Source: Pararhizobium sp. YC-54 (GTDB lineage: Bacteria; Pseudomonadota; Alphaproteobacteria; Rhizobiales; Rhizobiaceae). Taken from it: a stretch of DNA of 64,000 nt. This document shows positions 8,475 to 16,846 of the stretch, piece after piece. Under the pieces are notes generated by a model. The model had not been told where the DNA came from. It made no database searches and worked only from the letters and a program-made list of their open reading frames with translations. Both the position numbers and the translations under genes were made by a program. The number at the start of each line of letters is the position of its first letter. The first letter of the stretch is position 1. The DNA lies in contig NZ_JAOYTH010000010.1 in assembly GCF_025847205.1 (NCBI RefSeq), forward strand, positions 213,544-277,543, in the 5' to 3' direction.

Positions 8475-9347
8475 ATGTCGTTGCACATGGCCATCGTTTT
8501 CACGCACCTTCGATCCTTTCATGCGGTCGCCGAAAATCGTGGGTTCACGGCTGCCGCCAAGGCATTGCACGTCAGCCAACCGACGGTGACGACGCAGGTG
8601 AAAGAGCTGGAAGAGCGCTATGGTGTTGAGCTGTTCTTGCGGCAAGGCCGCCGTGTCGAGCTCTCCGAAACGGGACGATCGCTCTTCGAAATCAGCGCCA
8701 GGATCATGAAACTCCACGAGGAGGCCGACGAACTGCTTTCGAGCAGCGGACACCTGATGACCGGTCAGTTGAAGATCGCAGCGGTCGGGCCGTTTCATGC
8801 CACGGAAATGGTGGCACGTTTCCTTGCCGAGTATCCCCTTTTTAATATCAGGATGCTGCTCGGCAACTCGGATCTTACGCTTTCGCGCATCATCGACCTT
8901 GAGGCGGACGTCGCCATCCTGGCGCATATCGTCGAAGACCCCCGCGTCCACTCCATCCCCTTCAGCACGCATGAAGTCGTGGTCTTCGTATGCTGCGATC
9001 ACCCCTGGTACGAGCGCGATGAAGTCAACATTAGCGAACTTGTCGGACAACCACTCATCCTGCGGGAAACAGGCTCCACCACTCGCCGAGCTCTTGAGGC
9101 AGCGGCCGAAAGCGCAAACATCGAGATCAATCCTTTTCTTGAGATCGGCAGCCGCGAAGGTGTTTGGAAAGCCGTGGAGCGCGGTCTTGGCATCGGCGTT
9201 GTCGCGGATTTCGAATTCGTCTCGCATCCGAGATTGAAGACCATTCGCATTGCGGATATCGACGTGAAGACCGAGTATCGTCTCGCCTGCCTGCGCGAAC
9301 GGCAGTGGTCGCGCAAGATCAAGGCTTTTTTTGCCGCGGTTCTTTAA
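8475..9347 (+). CDS. LysR family regulator of phosphonate cluster
   Basis: The roughly 290-residue protein has an N-terminal winged helix (FHAVAENRGFTAAAKALHVSQPTVTTQVKELEERYGVELF) and a LysR effector domain starting near residue 90 (GQLKIAAVGPFHATEMV). It is divergent from the phosphonate operon and probably activates it with a phosphonate as coinducer. The frame is open further upstream to a GTG at 8355, but that would add 40 atypical residues and cover the operator. An ATG at 8475 or 8487 fits the family length; neither has a strong ribosome binding site. Confidence 0.88.
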   Translation: MSLHMAIVFTHLRSFHAVAENRGFTAAAKALHVSQPTVTTQVKELEERYGVELFLRQGRRVELSETGRSLFEISARIMKLHEEADELLSSSGHLMTGQLKIAAVGPFHATEMVARFLAEYPLFNIRMLLGNSDLTLSRIIDLEADVAILAHIVEDPRVHSIPFSTHEVVVFVCCDHPWYERDEVNISELVGQPLILRETGSTTRRALEAAAESANIEINPFLEIGSREGVWKAVERGLGIGVVADFEFVSHPRLKTIRIADIDVKTEYRLACLRERQWSRKIKAFFAAVL

Positions 9348-10608
9348 CGCTGCGCCATTGCGATCCACCTCGTGCCGGCGGCCGAAGGTTTCACGAGAGC
9401 CTGGGCGCGGCTCGGTTATCCAGCGCTACCGCCGGCAGTTTACTTCGCGCACTTGACCTCTCGCCCAAGAGCAACGCCCGCTTCGACACCAGGCCAGCCA
9501 ATCCTGTTTGACGTGCGCCGCTGGCCGGCTCGAAGGCCAAGCGGCGCACTTTCGGTCTTACAAATAAATGGGATTGGACCACGCGAGTTTTCCATCGGCA
9601 GCCATGATCATGACACGGCACCAATCACCGATGAATTTTTTCAACGGGAATTGCGCCGAAGTCATATCCGTGCCGGAGATGGCTTCGTTTTTCGATCCAC
9701 GCCCCACGACTATGATCTGGATTACCGCTGAACACTCGATTTTGACCGTCTCGCCGTGGAGGGCGATGTTGCCGATCGTCGGCCCTGCAGAGGCGATCAA
9801 CAGGCCGCTCGGTAGACTTTTCAAACGAGGGCGGTTTGCGCCGAGACGCACGGCCCCGCTGGGTGCGGGGCCGCACTTTGCCAAATCTTCAGGCTGCAAA
9901 TTGATCTCCCCCAAGATTCGGATTTCAAGCTTAGATTGCGGCTGCTGGCGGGCAAGCTTTAAATTCCAATGCTCAACCCGCTCTGACAAACGGCAAGGGA
10001 TACCGATAGGAACCTCGACATCCTTCGCTAGACGATATGCGTTGGCTTACAACCGTTTGGCTTTTTCGATGTTCTTGGAATATACCGCGCGCGGCAAGCG
10101 CATACTTGAGTTCGTCTGACCTGCCACTGAACTTTCATCCAGTGGCGATTAGAGCCCTCGGCGGTTTTGGATGCGCCAAGCGGCGCGGTGTGAGCGACCG
10201 GCGGAAACGCGAAGCTTTCCGAAAAGCAGGTGATCGAAACGGCGCGCGAGACGGTTGAACGTGTTCGGGCGGTATGGGAGCCGGAAGAGAAGAAGAACCT
10301 GCCGACGGCCGCCAAGGTCGCCGATAAAGCCAACACGCGCGCCGACGGTTGAGTTGTATCGTGAGTTCGCGAAGTAGTGCCTCGCAGCTCGGCATTCAAC
10401 TTATCGAGCTTTGCTGTATTTCAAGGCGTTAGCCCCATTCAAACAGTGTGACCGTTGGTTCGAATCCTCTCAAGAGCAAGCCATCTTTCTGAAAACTCGG
10501 ACACGCAAGACGCATTGAATCGGAATTCGCTCCGAAACCGATCAGGTCGGCCCAGTCGATCCGAGAGCCACAACATAACCGAAGGCAATTGCTGGCGGTC
10601 TCGTTTTT
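9348..10608. other. Decayed 1.26-kb stretch without an intact gene
   Basis: Apart from the pseudogene fragment at 9558-10046, no convincing coding frame was found here. Near 10205-10330 the plus strand encodes about 40 residues including EKQVIETARETVERVRAVW without a start or recognisable family, possibly another remnant. A short tRNA-like GGTTCGAATCC at 10455 is not part of a foldable tRNA. Confidence 0.5.
9558..10046 (-). pseudogene. C-terminal remnant, possibly PHP/CehA-like metallohydrolase
   Basis: A frame of about 160 codons runs from just inside a stop at 10047-10049 to a stop at 9558 with no ATG near its beginning. It reads ANAYRLAKDVEVPIGIPCRL at the start and ends DWCRVMIMAADGKLAWSNPI plus two residues. 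The ending W-R-V...A-D-G..AWSNPI is typical of the extreme C-terminus of PHP-domain / CehA-McbA-like metallohydrolases. The whole metal-binding domain is absent, so this looks like a 5'-truncated gene. The family call is from the tail motif alone; a short hypothetical protein using a TTG at 9989 cannot be excluded. Confidence 0.4.
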
Positions 10609-11481
10609 CTAAGTACTCAGACCATTCAGCTCGGTCCAGAGAGGATAGTGGTCCGACCCCCTGGCCTCTCCGTCGGCCCAGCATCGTCTGACGTTTCCTG
10701 CCAGCGATGCGGAAACGAAACAATGATCGATGCGGCCCGCTTGCGGATGCGTGCTGCCCTCGCTTTCCGGATTCCCTCCCGCGACCCAGACATCGGCAAG
10801 CCCGTCGCGATTGACAAGGCGGCCGTACTGGCCCGCCCGTGGCCCGATCATCCGGGCATACTCAGCGCTGTCGGCGGTGAAATTCATATCTCCCATCACC
10901 ACCATGTCACGCGGCATCGGCGGCATGTCGCCCTCCGTCCAGCCGGAGGCGGGATCGGGATGGCCGCCGCACCAGGCTCCCCCCTCGGCAGGCGCCCGCG
11001 CGAAAATATCGAGCATGGCCTCCACCTGCGGCAGGCGGGTCTCGGCGCAAAGATGGCTGAGATGGACGCTGTAGACCCGCAGCGCCCGTCCGTCGGCCTC
11101 GATCACCGTCTCCAGCATGCCCTGCTGGATCGAGTGCTGCGTCAGCGTGGCGAATTTCGGCAGGGGGAAATTACGGCTGGAGAGGATCGGAAAGCGCGAC
11201 AGGACCATGGTGCCGAACTGGCGGCGGCGGGAGACGAGACGCCCCTCGCTGCCCCGAAAACTCGCATCCATGTCGAAATTGGCGCCATAGACCCAATAGC
11301 GGTCGCCGAGTGCATCGGCGATGACCTGCGGCGTGTCCACCATGCCGGAGCGAGCCCAATAACGGTCCACTTCCTGCAACGCGATGATATCGGCATCGCG
11401 GATTTCATCGGCAATGCGGGTGAGATCGTAGCGCCCGTCGGCACCCAGTCCGTACTGGATATTGTAGGAAACGAGCTTCAT
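10609..11481 (-). CDS. Endonuclease/exonuclease/phosphatase (EEP) family hydrolase
   Basis: This 290-residue EEP-fold metallohydrolase has SYNIQYG near the start, IALQEVDRYW (metal glutamate, about residue 37), YSVHLSHL, VVMGDMNFTAD (about 205), AGRIDHCFVS and the terminal GSDHYPLW. These are the standard Mg-dependent phosphodiesterase/phosphatase motifs. It is last in a six-gene operon and overlaps the glycerophosphodiesterase gene by four bases (ATGA). In this setting it more likely acts on a small phosphoester or phosphodiester taken up by the ABC system than on DNA. No signal peptide is seen, so it is cytoplasmic. Confidence 0.85.
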   Translation of the reverse strand: MKLVSYNIQYGLGADGRYDLTRIADEIRDADIIALQEVDRYWARSGMVDTPQVIADALGDRYWVYGANFDMDASFRGSEGRLVSRRRQFGTMVLSRFPILSSRNFPLPKFATLTQHSIQQGMLETVIEADGRALRVYSVHLSHLCAETRLPQVEAMLDIFARAPAEGGAWCGGHPDPASGWTEGDMPPMPRDMVVMGDMNFTADSAEYARMIGPRAGQYGRLVNRDGLADVWVAGGNPESEGSTHPQAGRIDHCFVSASLAGNVRRCWADGEARGSDHYPLWTELNGLST

Positions 11482-12191
11482 GCGGCAGTCCTCCTGCGCG
11501 CTTCGGCGAAGAGGTCGGGACGGTCGAGATTGATGTAATCGACGCCGGCGCCAGCGATCTCGATATGCGTGGCCGGATCGTCGCCGCCGTAATAGACCAT
11601 GACTTCAAGACCAGCGGTCCGGCAGGTGTCCACAAGACCTGGACGGATCATCTGCGCGGGCGTGATCTCCAGGATCGACGCATGATGCAGCGGCCCTGCC
11701 AAAGACGGCGATTTTGCCATGTCGAGCGTGATCATCTTGCGGAATTCGGGAGCGACAGCATGAAGACCATCGCGCATCTGCGCGCTGAAAGAGAAGTAAA
11801 ACGTCTCGTCCACCATGCCGAGATCGCGCACGAGCGCTGCCAGCCTGACCGGATTGCAAAGCTTCAGCTCGATGTAAACACCGCAGCGGCCGCGCAGATG
11901 CTCCAGATAGGCATCTAGGCGCGGCACGGGCTGGCCCGAAAATTCCGCGCCGAACCACGTCCCTGCATCGAGCCTGTCGATCTCCTTCGAGTGGGCGTGC
12001 CCAATAGGACCGGTGCCGTTCGTCGTCCGCTCGAAGGTCTCGTCATGCAGTACGTAAAGCACGCCGTCGGCGCTTTCGCGGACATCGAGTTCAACGTAGT
12101 CGGCACCCTGCTTCAGGGCCAGGTCTGCCGCGGCAAAGGTGTTCTCCGGTGCAAACGCGTTTGCGCCGCGATGGGAAACGATCCTGGTCAT
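11478..12191 (-). CDS. ugpQ: Glycerophosphodiester phosphodiesterase
   Basis: This 237-residue GDPD-family TIM barrel is close in length to cytoplasmic UgpQ. The active-site motifs are at the N-terminus: SHRGANAFAPENT (catalytic His7 with metal glutamate), DYVELDVRESADGVLYVLHD (metal Glu and Asp, second catalytic His). No signal peptide, so it would act inside the cell on glycerophosphodiesters imported by the adjacent ABC transporter, releasing glycerol-3-phosphate and an alcohol. It overlaps both neighbours by four bases, showing tight translational coupling. The symbol is given by similarity of role; orthology to E. coli ugpQ is not proven. Confidence 0.88.
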   Translation of the reverse strand: MTRIVSHRGANAFAPENTFAAADLALKQGADYVELDVRESADGVLYVLHDETFERTTNGTGPIGHAHSKEIDRLDAGTWFGAEFSGQPVPRLDAYLEHLRGRCGVYIELKLCNPVRLAALVRDLGMVDETFYFSFSAQMRDGLHAVAPEFRKMITLDMAKSPSLAGPLHHASILEITPAQMIRPGLVDTCRTAGLEVMVYYGGDDPATHIEIAGAGVDYINLDRPDLFAEARRRTAA

Positions 12192-13318
12192 TGGGCGACC
12201 TCCGCATGGGACGGGTGGCGCACGGATGGCACAGGCTCATGGATGGTCGTGGTGATATCTGCATTGAGGCCTGGAAGCCGGTTACCTTCGGCATCGAAGA
12301 ACAGCGTGCGCTGCGCATTGAACGTGAGGCCGACGGTTTCGCCGATCACAAAACGCGCCGTCTCGCCGGTTTCGAGCGCATGCAGACGGCCGAACGGAGT
12401 TTGGAGTGTGTAGAAGATTTCGCGGCCCATCGGCTCGATCAACGAGACCTTGCCGGTCATCGCCGTGTCCGCGGATGCGATCAGTGCGATGTCCTCGGGC
12501 CGCAGGCCGAAGGTGACGGCGCCGCGATAGATGGCGGAAAGGCTCAGCACCCGTTCGCCGACCAGGGCCGTGTCGCCGCGCGCTTCGCCCTTGATCAGGT
12601 TGATCGGCGGCGAACCGATGAAGCCGGCAACGAAGATGTCGTGCGGGCTGCGGTAGAGTTCGTCCGGCGTGCCGATCTGCGCGATGTTGCCGTTGTTCAT
12701 GCAGATGATGCGGTCGGCCATGGTCGTCGCCTCGATCTGATCGTGGGTAACGATCAGCGTGGTGATGCCGAGGCGCGACTGAAGAGCCTTGATCTCGGCC
12801 CGCATGGCGATGCGCAGTGTTGCATCGAGATTGGAGAGCGGCTCGTCGAGCAAAAGGATGTTCGGCTCCTTCACCAGTGCGCGGGCGAGCGCCACGCGCT
12901 GCTGCTGGCCGCCGGAAAGCTGCCCGGGACGGCGTTCGAGCAACTTGTCCACCTGCACGAGGGCGGCCGCCTCGCGCACCCGCCTGTCGGCTTCGTCCTT
13001 TGGAACGTCCTTGAAGCGCAGCGGAAAGGCGATGTTCTGCTGCACCGTCAGATGCGGATAAAGCGCATAGGACTGAAAGACGATGCCGACATTGCGGTCG
13101 CGGGCATCGACGCGGTTGACGGTGTGATCGTCGAAAAGGATCTGTCCCGAGGTCGGGGCATAGAGGCCCGCGAGCAGGAACAGCGTCGTCGATTTTCCGC
13201 ACCCCGAAGGGCCGAGAATGGCGACGAATTCGCCGTCGTCGATGGTCAGGTCCATCGGCCGCAGAACCTCGGTCTGGCCCCAGCTTTTTGTGACTTTGTC
13301 GAGTGTGATCTTTGCCAT
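12188..13318 (-). CDS. ABC transporter ATP-binding protein (UgpC/MalK type)
   Basis: The 376-residue protein is a CUT1-type ATPase: Walker A GPSGCGKSTTLF (about residue 35), Q-loop FQSYALYPHLTV, signature [15 protein letters not shown], Walker B ILLLDEPLSNLD, switch His in VTHDQIEATTM, then a C-terminal TOBE regulatory domain (about 240-376). It would energise the two permeases encoded just upstream. Genetic linkage with a glycerophosphodiesterase suggests a UgpC-like role in glycerol-3-phosphate or glycerophosphodiester uptake. Its stop overlaps the start of the GDPD gene. Confidence 0.9.
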   Translation of the reverse strand: MAKITLDKVTKSWGQTEVLRPMDLTIDDGEFVAILGPSGCGKSTTLFLLAGLYAPTSGQILFDDHTVNRVDARDRNVGIVFQSYALYPHLTVQQNIAFPLRFKDVPKDEADRRVREAAALVQVDKLLERRPGQLSGGQQQRVALARALVKEPNILLLDEPLSNLDATLRIAMRAEIKALQSRLGITTLIVTHDQIEATTMADRIICMNNGNIAQIGTPDELYRSPHDIFVAGFIGSPPINLIKGEARGDTALVGERVLSLSAIYRGAVTFGLRPEDIALIASADTAMTGKVSLIEPMGREIFYTLQTPFGRLHALETGETARFVIGETVGLTFNAQRTLFFDAEGNRLPGLNADITTTIHEPVPSVRHPSHAEVAQ

Positions 13319-13322
13319 TCTC

Positions 13323-14393
13323 TTATCCCTTGATCCCGCCGAAGCTCATCTGGGTCAGGTATTTTTGCGTGAAGATGTAGAGGACGAGCGCCGGCAGCAC
13401 GTAGACGACGCCGACGGCGGCGACGAGGCTGTAATCGACGCCCATGCTGTCCTCCGAAACGAAGAAGAGGTAGAGGCTCATCGTCAGGCTGGTCTTTTCG
13501 ATCAGCAGCGTCTGCACGAAGACATATTCCTCCCACCCCCGCAGGAAGGTGAAGGTCCCGACCGCGATCAGCCCGCCGACGACCTGCGGTAGCACCACCA
13601 TGCGGAAGGCCTGGAAACGCGAAGCGCCATCGGTGATCGCGCTCATCTCGATGTCCCAGGGAACGGCATCGAAGAACCCTTTGAGCACGAAGATCGCAAA
13701 CGGCAGTTCGAGTGCGCACAGGACCAGGATGACGCCCGAGAGCGAGTTGAGAAGACCCATCCAGTACATCTGGATGAAGATGGCCACCGTCAGCGCCAGT
13801 GCCGGAAAGGCATGCAGCAACAACAGCCCGCGCAGAAAACTTTCCCGCCCGGCAAAGGAAAAGCGCGACAGCGCATAGGCGGCGGGTGCGGCGACGACCG
13901 TGACGATCAGCGTCTGTGCGCCGGCAAAAGCGAAGGAATTGCCCATCGCCGACCAGACCGATGGCATCAAACCGATGCGGCTCTGGCTGCCGCGCTCGGC
14001 CGCAACGCTGGCGGGATCCCAAAGGAAGGCAAAATTGTCGATCGTCAGGTAAGGCCCGACACCGGCGACGAGTGCAGCGACCGTTACAAGCGTCACGCCC
14101 CATTGCAGCCGCTTGGCCGTTTGCCCTTCGGGAGCAAAGAGGGCAATGGTGATAAGCGCGAGATAACCGGCCGCCGCGACGGCGAACAGCCGCCAGAGGA
14201 TGGTCGTTCCATCGCCGCCCTTGCCCGTCAGCGAAATTGCCAGCAACCACAAATAAGGCAGGACGATCGGTAGCGAAACGACGGTCAGGAAGCCGATCAC
14301 GATGGCGAGAAAGCCGGTACGGTTCCAGAGCGTCCGGCGAGCCATTCGGCTCCAGTCCGGGGTCGCTGAGGAGGAGGATGTGGTCACGCTCAT
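13323..14393 (-). CDS. ABC transporter permease (MalG/UgpE type)
   Basis: The 356-residue inner membrane permease carries the EAA-type cytoplasmic loop MSAITDGASRFQAFRMVVLPQ (seen as E-I/M-S-A-I-T-D-G-A-S, about residue 255) that contacts the ATPase. It is longer than typical MalG proteins (about 280) because of extra N-terminal hydrophobic segments between about residues 60 and 115, so it resembles permeases with additional helices. It forms the channel with the permease at 14393. The start codon overlaps the stop of the upstream permease by one base. Confidence 0.88.
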   Translation of the reverse strand: MSVTTSSSSATPDWSRMARRTLWNRTGFLAIVIGFLTVVSLPIVLPYLWLLAISLTGKGGDGTTILWRLFAVAAAGYLALITIALFAPEGQTAKRLQWGVTLVTVAALVAGVGPYLTIDNFAFLWDPASVAAERGSQSRIGLMPSVWSAMGNSFAFAGAQTLIVTVVAAPAAYALSRFSFAGRESFLRGLLLLHAFPALALTVAIFIQMYWMGLLNSLSGVILVLCALELPFAIFVLKGFFDAVPWDIEMSAITDGASRFQAFRMVVLPQVVGGLIAVGTFTFLRGWEEYVFVQTLLIEKTSLTMSLYLFFVSEDSMGVDYSLVAAVGVVYVLPALVLYIFTQKYLTQMSFGGIKG

Positions 14394-15304
14394 TACAATA
14401 CCTCGATCTTAGGGGCCGCGAAGCTCTGCTTCATGCCGGCCATGCGCCATTGCAGCAGCGTGACCGCAACGCCGATCACCATCAGGCCGAGCGCCAACGC
14501 TGCGCCATAGGCATAGGCGCCGCTCTCGAAGGCGCGGCGATAGACGTAGAGCGCGTAGGTGGTGGAATCGTAGACCGGCCCGCCGCGGGTAATCAGCAGG
14601 ATGTATTCATAAGTCGTCATCAACGAGAGCGCCTGGTAGATGGTGATGAAGCGTAGCGGCGGCAGAAGCGCCGGCAGCACAACATGGCGCAGCACCGACC
14701 ATTCGCCGGCGCCGTCGATGCGGGCGGCGCTGAACAGGTGCGCCGGAATGGAGCGGATCGTCGAGGTCATGATGACCATGGCGAAGGAGGCGCCGACCAT
14801 GCCATTGGCGATGACGATCAGAAGCAGCGGCTGGTCGTTGCGCAGATTGAGCAGCGGAAGGCCGAGAGCGCCGCCGATCTGGTTGATGAGACCGTAGGGC
14901 GTCGGATCGGCGACCCAGATCCACAAGACGCCGTAAAGCACCGCCGGGCTCATGCGCGGCAAAAGCCAGAGACCGCGGAAGAACGCGCCGAGCCGCTCCG
15001 GGACCGCCGTCGTCGTGACGGCGAGAATGGCGCCGAGACCGATATTGAACAGGAACAGCGTTGCCGTCACGTAGATGAACGTCGTCATCAGCACCATCGG
15101 CAGGCGGCTGTCGCGGCCGAGCATTCGCAGGACATTGTCGAAGGTGAACTTCTCCACCTTGAGATTGACGCCCATGTTGGTGAAGGCGATGACGATGTCG
15201 ATCAGGATCGGCGCGATGAAGAACACCGACAAGACGATGATAGCGGGCATCAGATAAAGAAGCGGGCGGGCGGGCCGGTGGCGTCTTGGCGGTTGGGAAA
15301 TCAT
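14393..15304 (-). CDS. ABC transporter permease (MalF/UgpA type)
   Basis: The 303-residue permease has about six transmembrane helices and the coupling loop AARIDGAGEWSVLRHVVLPA (about residue 205). It is the first of the two membrane subunits, separated from the binding-protein gene by a strong hairpin. The N-terminus (SQPPRRHRPARPLLYLMPAI) is the usual basic stretch before helix one. Substrate is inferred from the linked phosphodiesterases. Confidence 0.9.
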   Translation of the reverse strand: MISQPPRRHRPARPLLYLMPAIIVLSVFFIAPILIDIVIAFTNMGVNLKVEKFTFDNVLRMLGRDSRLPMVLMTTFIYVTATLFLFNIGLGAILAVTTTAVPERLGAFFRGLWLLPRMSPAVLYGVLWIWVADPTPYGLINQIGGALGLPLLNLRNDQPLLLIVIANGMVGASFAMVIMTSTIRSIPAHLFSAARIDGAGEWSVLRHVVLPALLPPLRFITIYQALSLMTTYEYILLITRGGPVYDSTTYALYVYRRAFESGAYAYGAALALGLMVIGVAVTLLQWRMAGMKQSFAAPKIEVL

Positions 15305-15323
15305 GAGCAGGATCCTAAATGCA

Positions 15324-15356
15324 GAAGACAGGCCGGTGCTCGACCGGCCTGTCTTC
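15324..15356 (-). other. Strong intercistronic hairpin after binding-protein gene
   Basis: GAAGACAGGCCGGT and ACCGGCCTGTCTTC form a perfect 14-pair stem with a five-base loop, 8 bases after the stop of the solute-binding-protein gene and 19 bases before the first permease start. It lacks a proper U-run. Such hairpins commonly protect the 5' message so that the binding protein is made in excess over the membrane subunits. Confidence 0.65.
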
Positions 15357-15364
15357 GTCCGTCG

Positions 15365-16732
15365 TTAGTTGGCGAGCGCATCACGGATTTCGACTTCGTC
15401 GCCGAACTGGACTTCCAGCTCATCGGCAATGAATTCGACGGCCTCGGCAGCGCTCATGCGGCTGGTCTCGACGGCCTGGAGACCGCTGAACAGCACCTTG
15501 TTGTAGCTGCCGAACTTGGTGTGGTTGGGCACGAAATTGGCGTGCACCATCATCGGCGACGCGGCTTCGAGCGCCCAGTTCGCCTTGTATTCCGGCATGG
15601 CCGTCTGAGCGTTGCTGATCGCCGTGTGGTAGGAGGAAACGGCGTGCTTGGTGTTGAAATAGGGAAGCGAGGCAAGCGCCACTAGATCGGCGGCGATCCC
15701 GGCATTCGTCCCCTTCGGGTTGATCGCATAGGCGATCGGGTGCGACAGGTTGGCCGGCTTGCCGCCCTTTTCGGCGGCGGGCGCCGGGATCCAGCCGATC
15801 TTGTTGAAATAGCCCTTGCCATCGGTCGGCCAGGTCGCACCGAGCTTGTCGCCGACCTGCCAGGCAACAGCCCATACACCCTGATGGAAGACGAAGGCTT
15901 TTTCCTGCTTGAAGGCGGTCTGGATCGCCTCCCAGCTCATGGCCGTGTTGTCGGCGGGAGTGACGCCTTCCTTGGCGTTGCGCTCGTACCAGGACAGGGC
16001 CGCTTCCATTTCCTTCTTCGGGAAGAGCAGCTTGCCGGTCTTTTCGTCGGTAAACTTCACGCCGTTCGAGGCGAAGACCATCAGATAGTCGATACCGACA
16101 TTCGGGCGGTGCAGCATGCCGTACTGGGCGGCACCCTTCTCGACCACTTCCTTGCTGAGGGCGGTGAAGTCGTCGAGGGTGAAGTTGCCGGTCTCGACCT
16201 TGGCGGGAATGGCATCGATGAAGGCTTCGTCCTTGCCGATCTTGCGCAGCATGTCCTTGTTGTAGAAGAACATGCGGATCTCGGCGTCCTGCGGGATCGC
16301 ATAGACCTTGCCGTCGATACCCTTGACGGAATTCCACAGCACGGGCAGCACGTCGCCGTAAACCCAAGGCTTGGAGGCGATTTCCTCGTCGAGCGCCTTG
16401 GCATAGCCGTCGGCCGCGAACTGCCCGATCCATTCGTGCGGCAGCAGGTAGACATCCGGGCCCTGATTGACCGCAAAAGCCTTCAGCGTATCGAGGGCAT
16501 AGTCGTCCCAGCCCTTCTGGCCGCTGTTGTTTACCTCGATCACGATCGTCTTGTCGATCCCGGCGGCCTTGTACTGGCTGTTCAGGATGGCGGCGGCGTC
16601 CTCGATGTTGGTAACGCGGGCAGGCCCGTTGCGATCGGCAAGGGTCCACAACTTCAGCTTGATCTCTTCGGCACTTGCTGTAGTTGCGAGGAGAGCGATG
16701 GTGGTCGCGGCAAGAGTTAGGGTACGAAACAT
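15365..16732 (-). CDS. ABC solute-binding protein (family 1)
   Basis: The 455-residue periplasmic protein has a Sec signal peptide (basic start MFRTL, hydrophobic core, cleavage after TASA at about residue 21) and a mature domain of the extracellular solute-binding family 1, with KLWTLADRNGPARVTNIEDA, GPDVYLLPHEWIGQFA and IDGKVYAIPQDAEIRMFFYN. Family 1 proteins bind carbohydrates or glycerol-3-phosphate-type ligands. It begins the operon that ends with GDPD and EEP hydrolases, so a phosphodiester or phosphorylated polyol is the most likely ligand. It is divergent from the ROK regulator. Confidence 0.9.
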   Translation of the reverse strand: MFRTLTLAATTIALLATTASAEEIKLKLWTLADRNGPARVTNIEDAAAILNSQYKAAGIDKTIVIEVNNSGQKGWDDYALDTLKAFAVNQGPDVYLLPHEWIGQFAADGYAKALDEEIASKPWVYGDVLPVLWNSVKGIDGKVYAIPQDAEIRMFFYNKDMLRKIGKDEAFIDAIPAKVETGNFTLDDFTALSKEVVEKGAAQYGMLHRPNVGIDYLMVFASNGVKFTDEKTGKLLFPKKEMEAALSWYERNAKEGVTPADNTAMSWEAIQTAFKQEKAFVFHQGVWAVAWQVGDKLGATWPTDGKGYFNKIGWIPAPAAEKGGKPANLSHPIAYAINPKGTNAGIAADLVALASLPYFNTKHAVSSYHTAISNAQTAMPEYKANWALEAASPMMVHANFVPNHTKFGSYNKVLFSGLQAVETSRMSAAEAVEFIADELEVQFGDEVEIRDALAN

Positions 16733-16778
16733 GATGCCTCACTTGGATTTGGTGGAACGATGATGGCTGGACAATTAA

Positions 16779-16795
16779 TTAAGTTGCTTACTTAA
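16779..16795. promoter_or_regulatory. Palindromic operator candidate for ROK regulator
   Basis: TTAAGT-N5-ACTTAA is a perfect inverted repeat inside an AT-rich island (AATTAATTAAG...) midway between the divergent binding-protein and ROK genes. ROK repressors of the NagC/XylR kind bind AT-rich palindromes of this size. Inference from symmetry and position. Confidence 0.45.
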
Positions 16796-16846
16796 CAATT
16801 GAATGACAATTCTGTTGTGCCAAGTTATTTTTTAGAGAAATCAAAA

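Noticed and set aside
10441..10500. tRNA-like GGTTCGAATCC, possible tRNA 3' end or attachment site
   Set aside because: The flanking bases do not form a T stem or acceptor stem, there is no CCA-ended partner, and no integrase gene is near.
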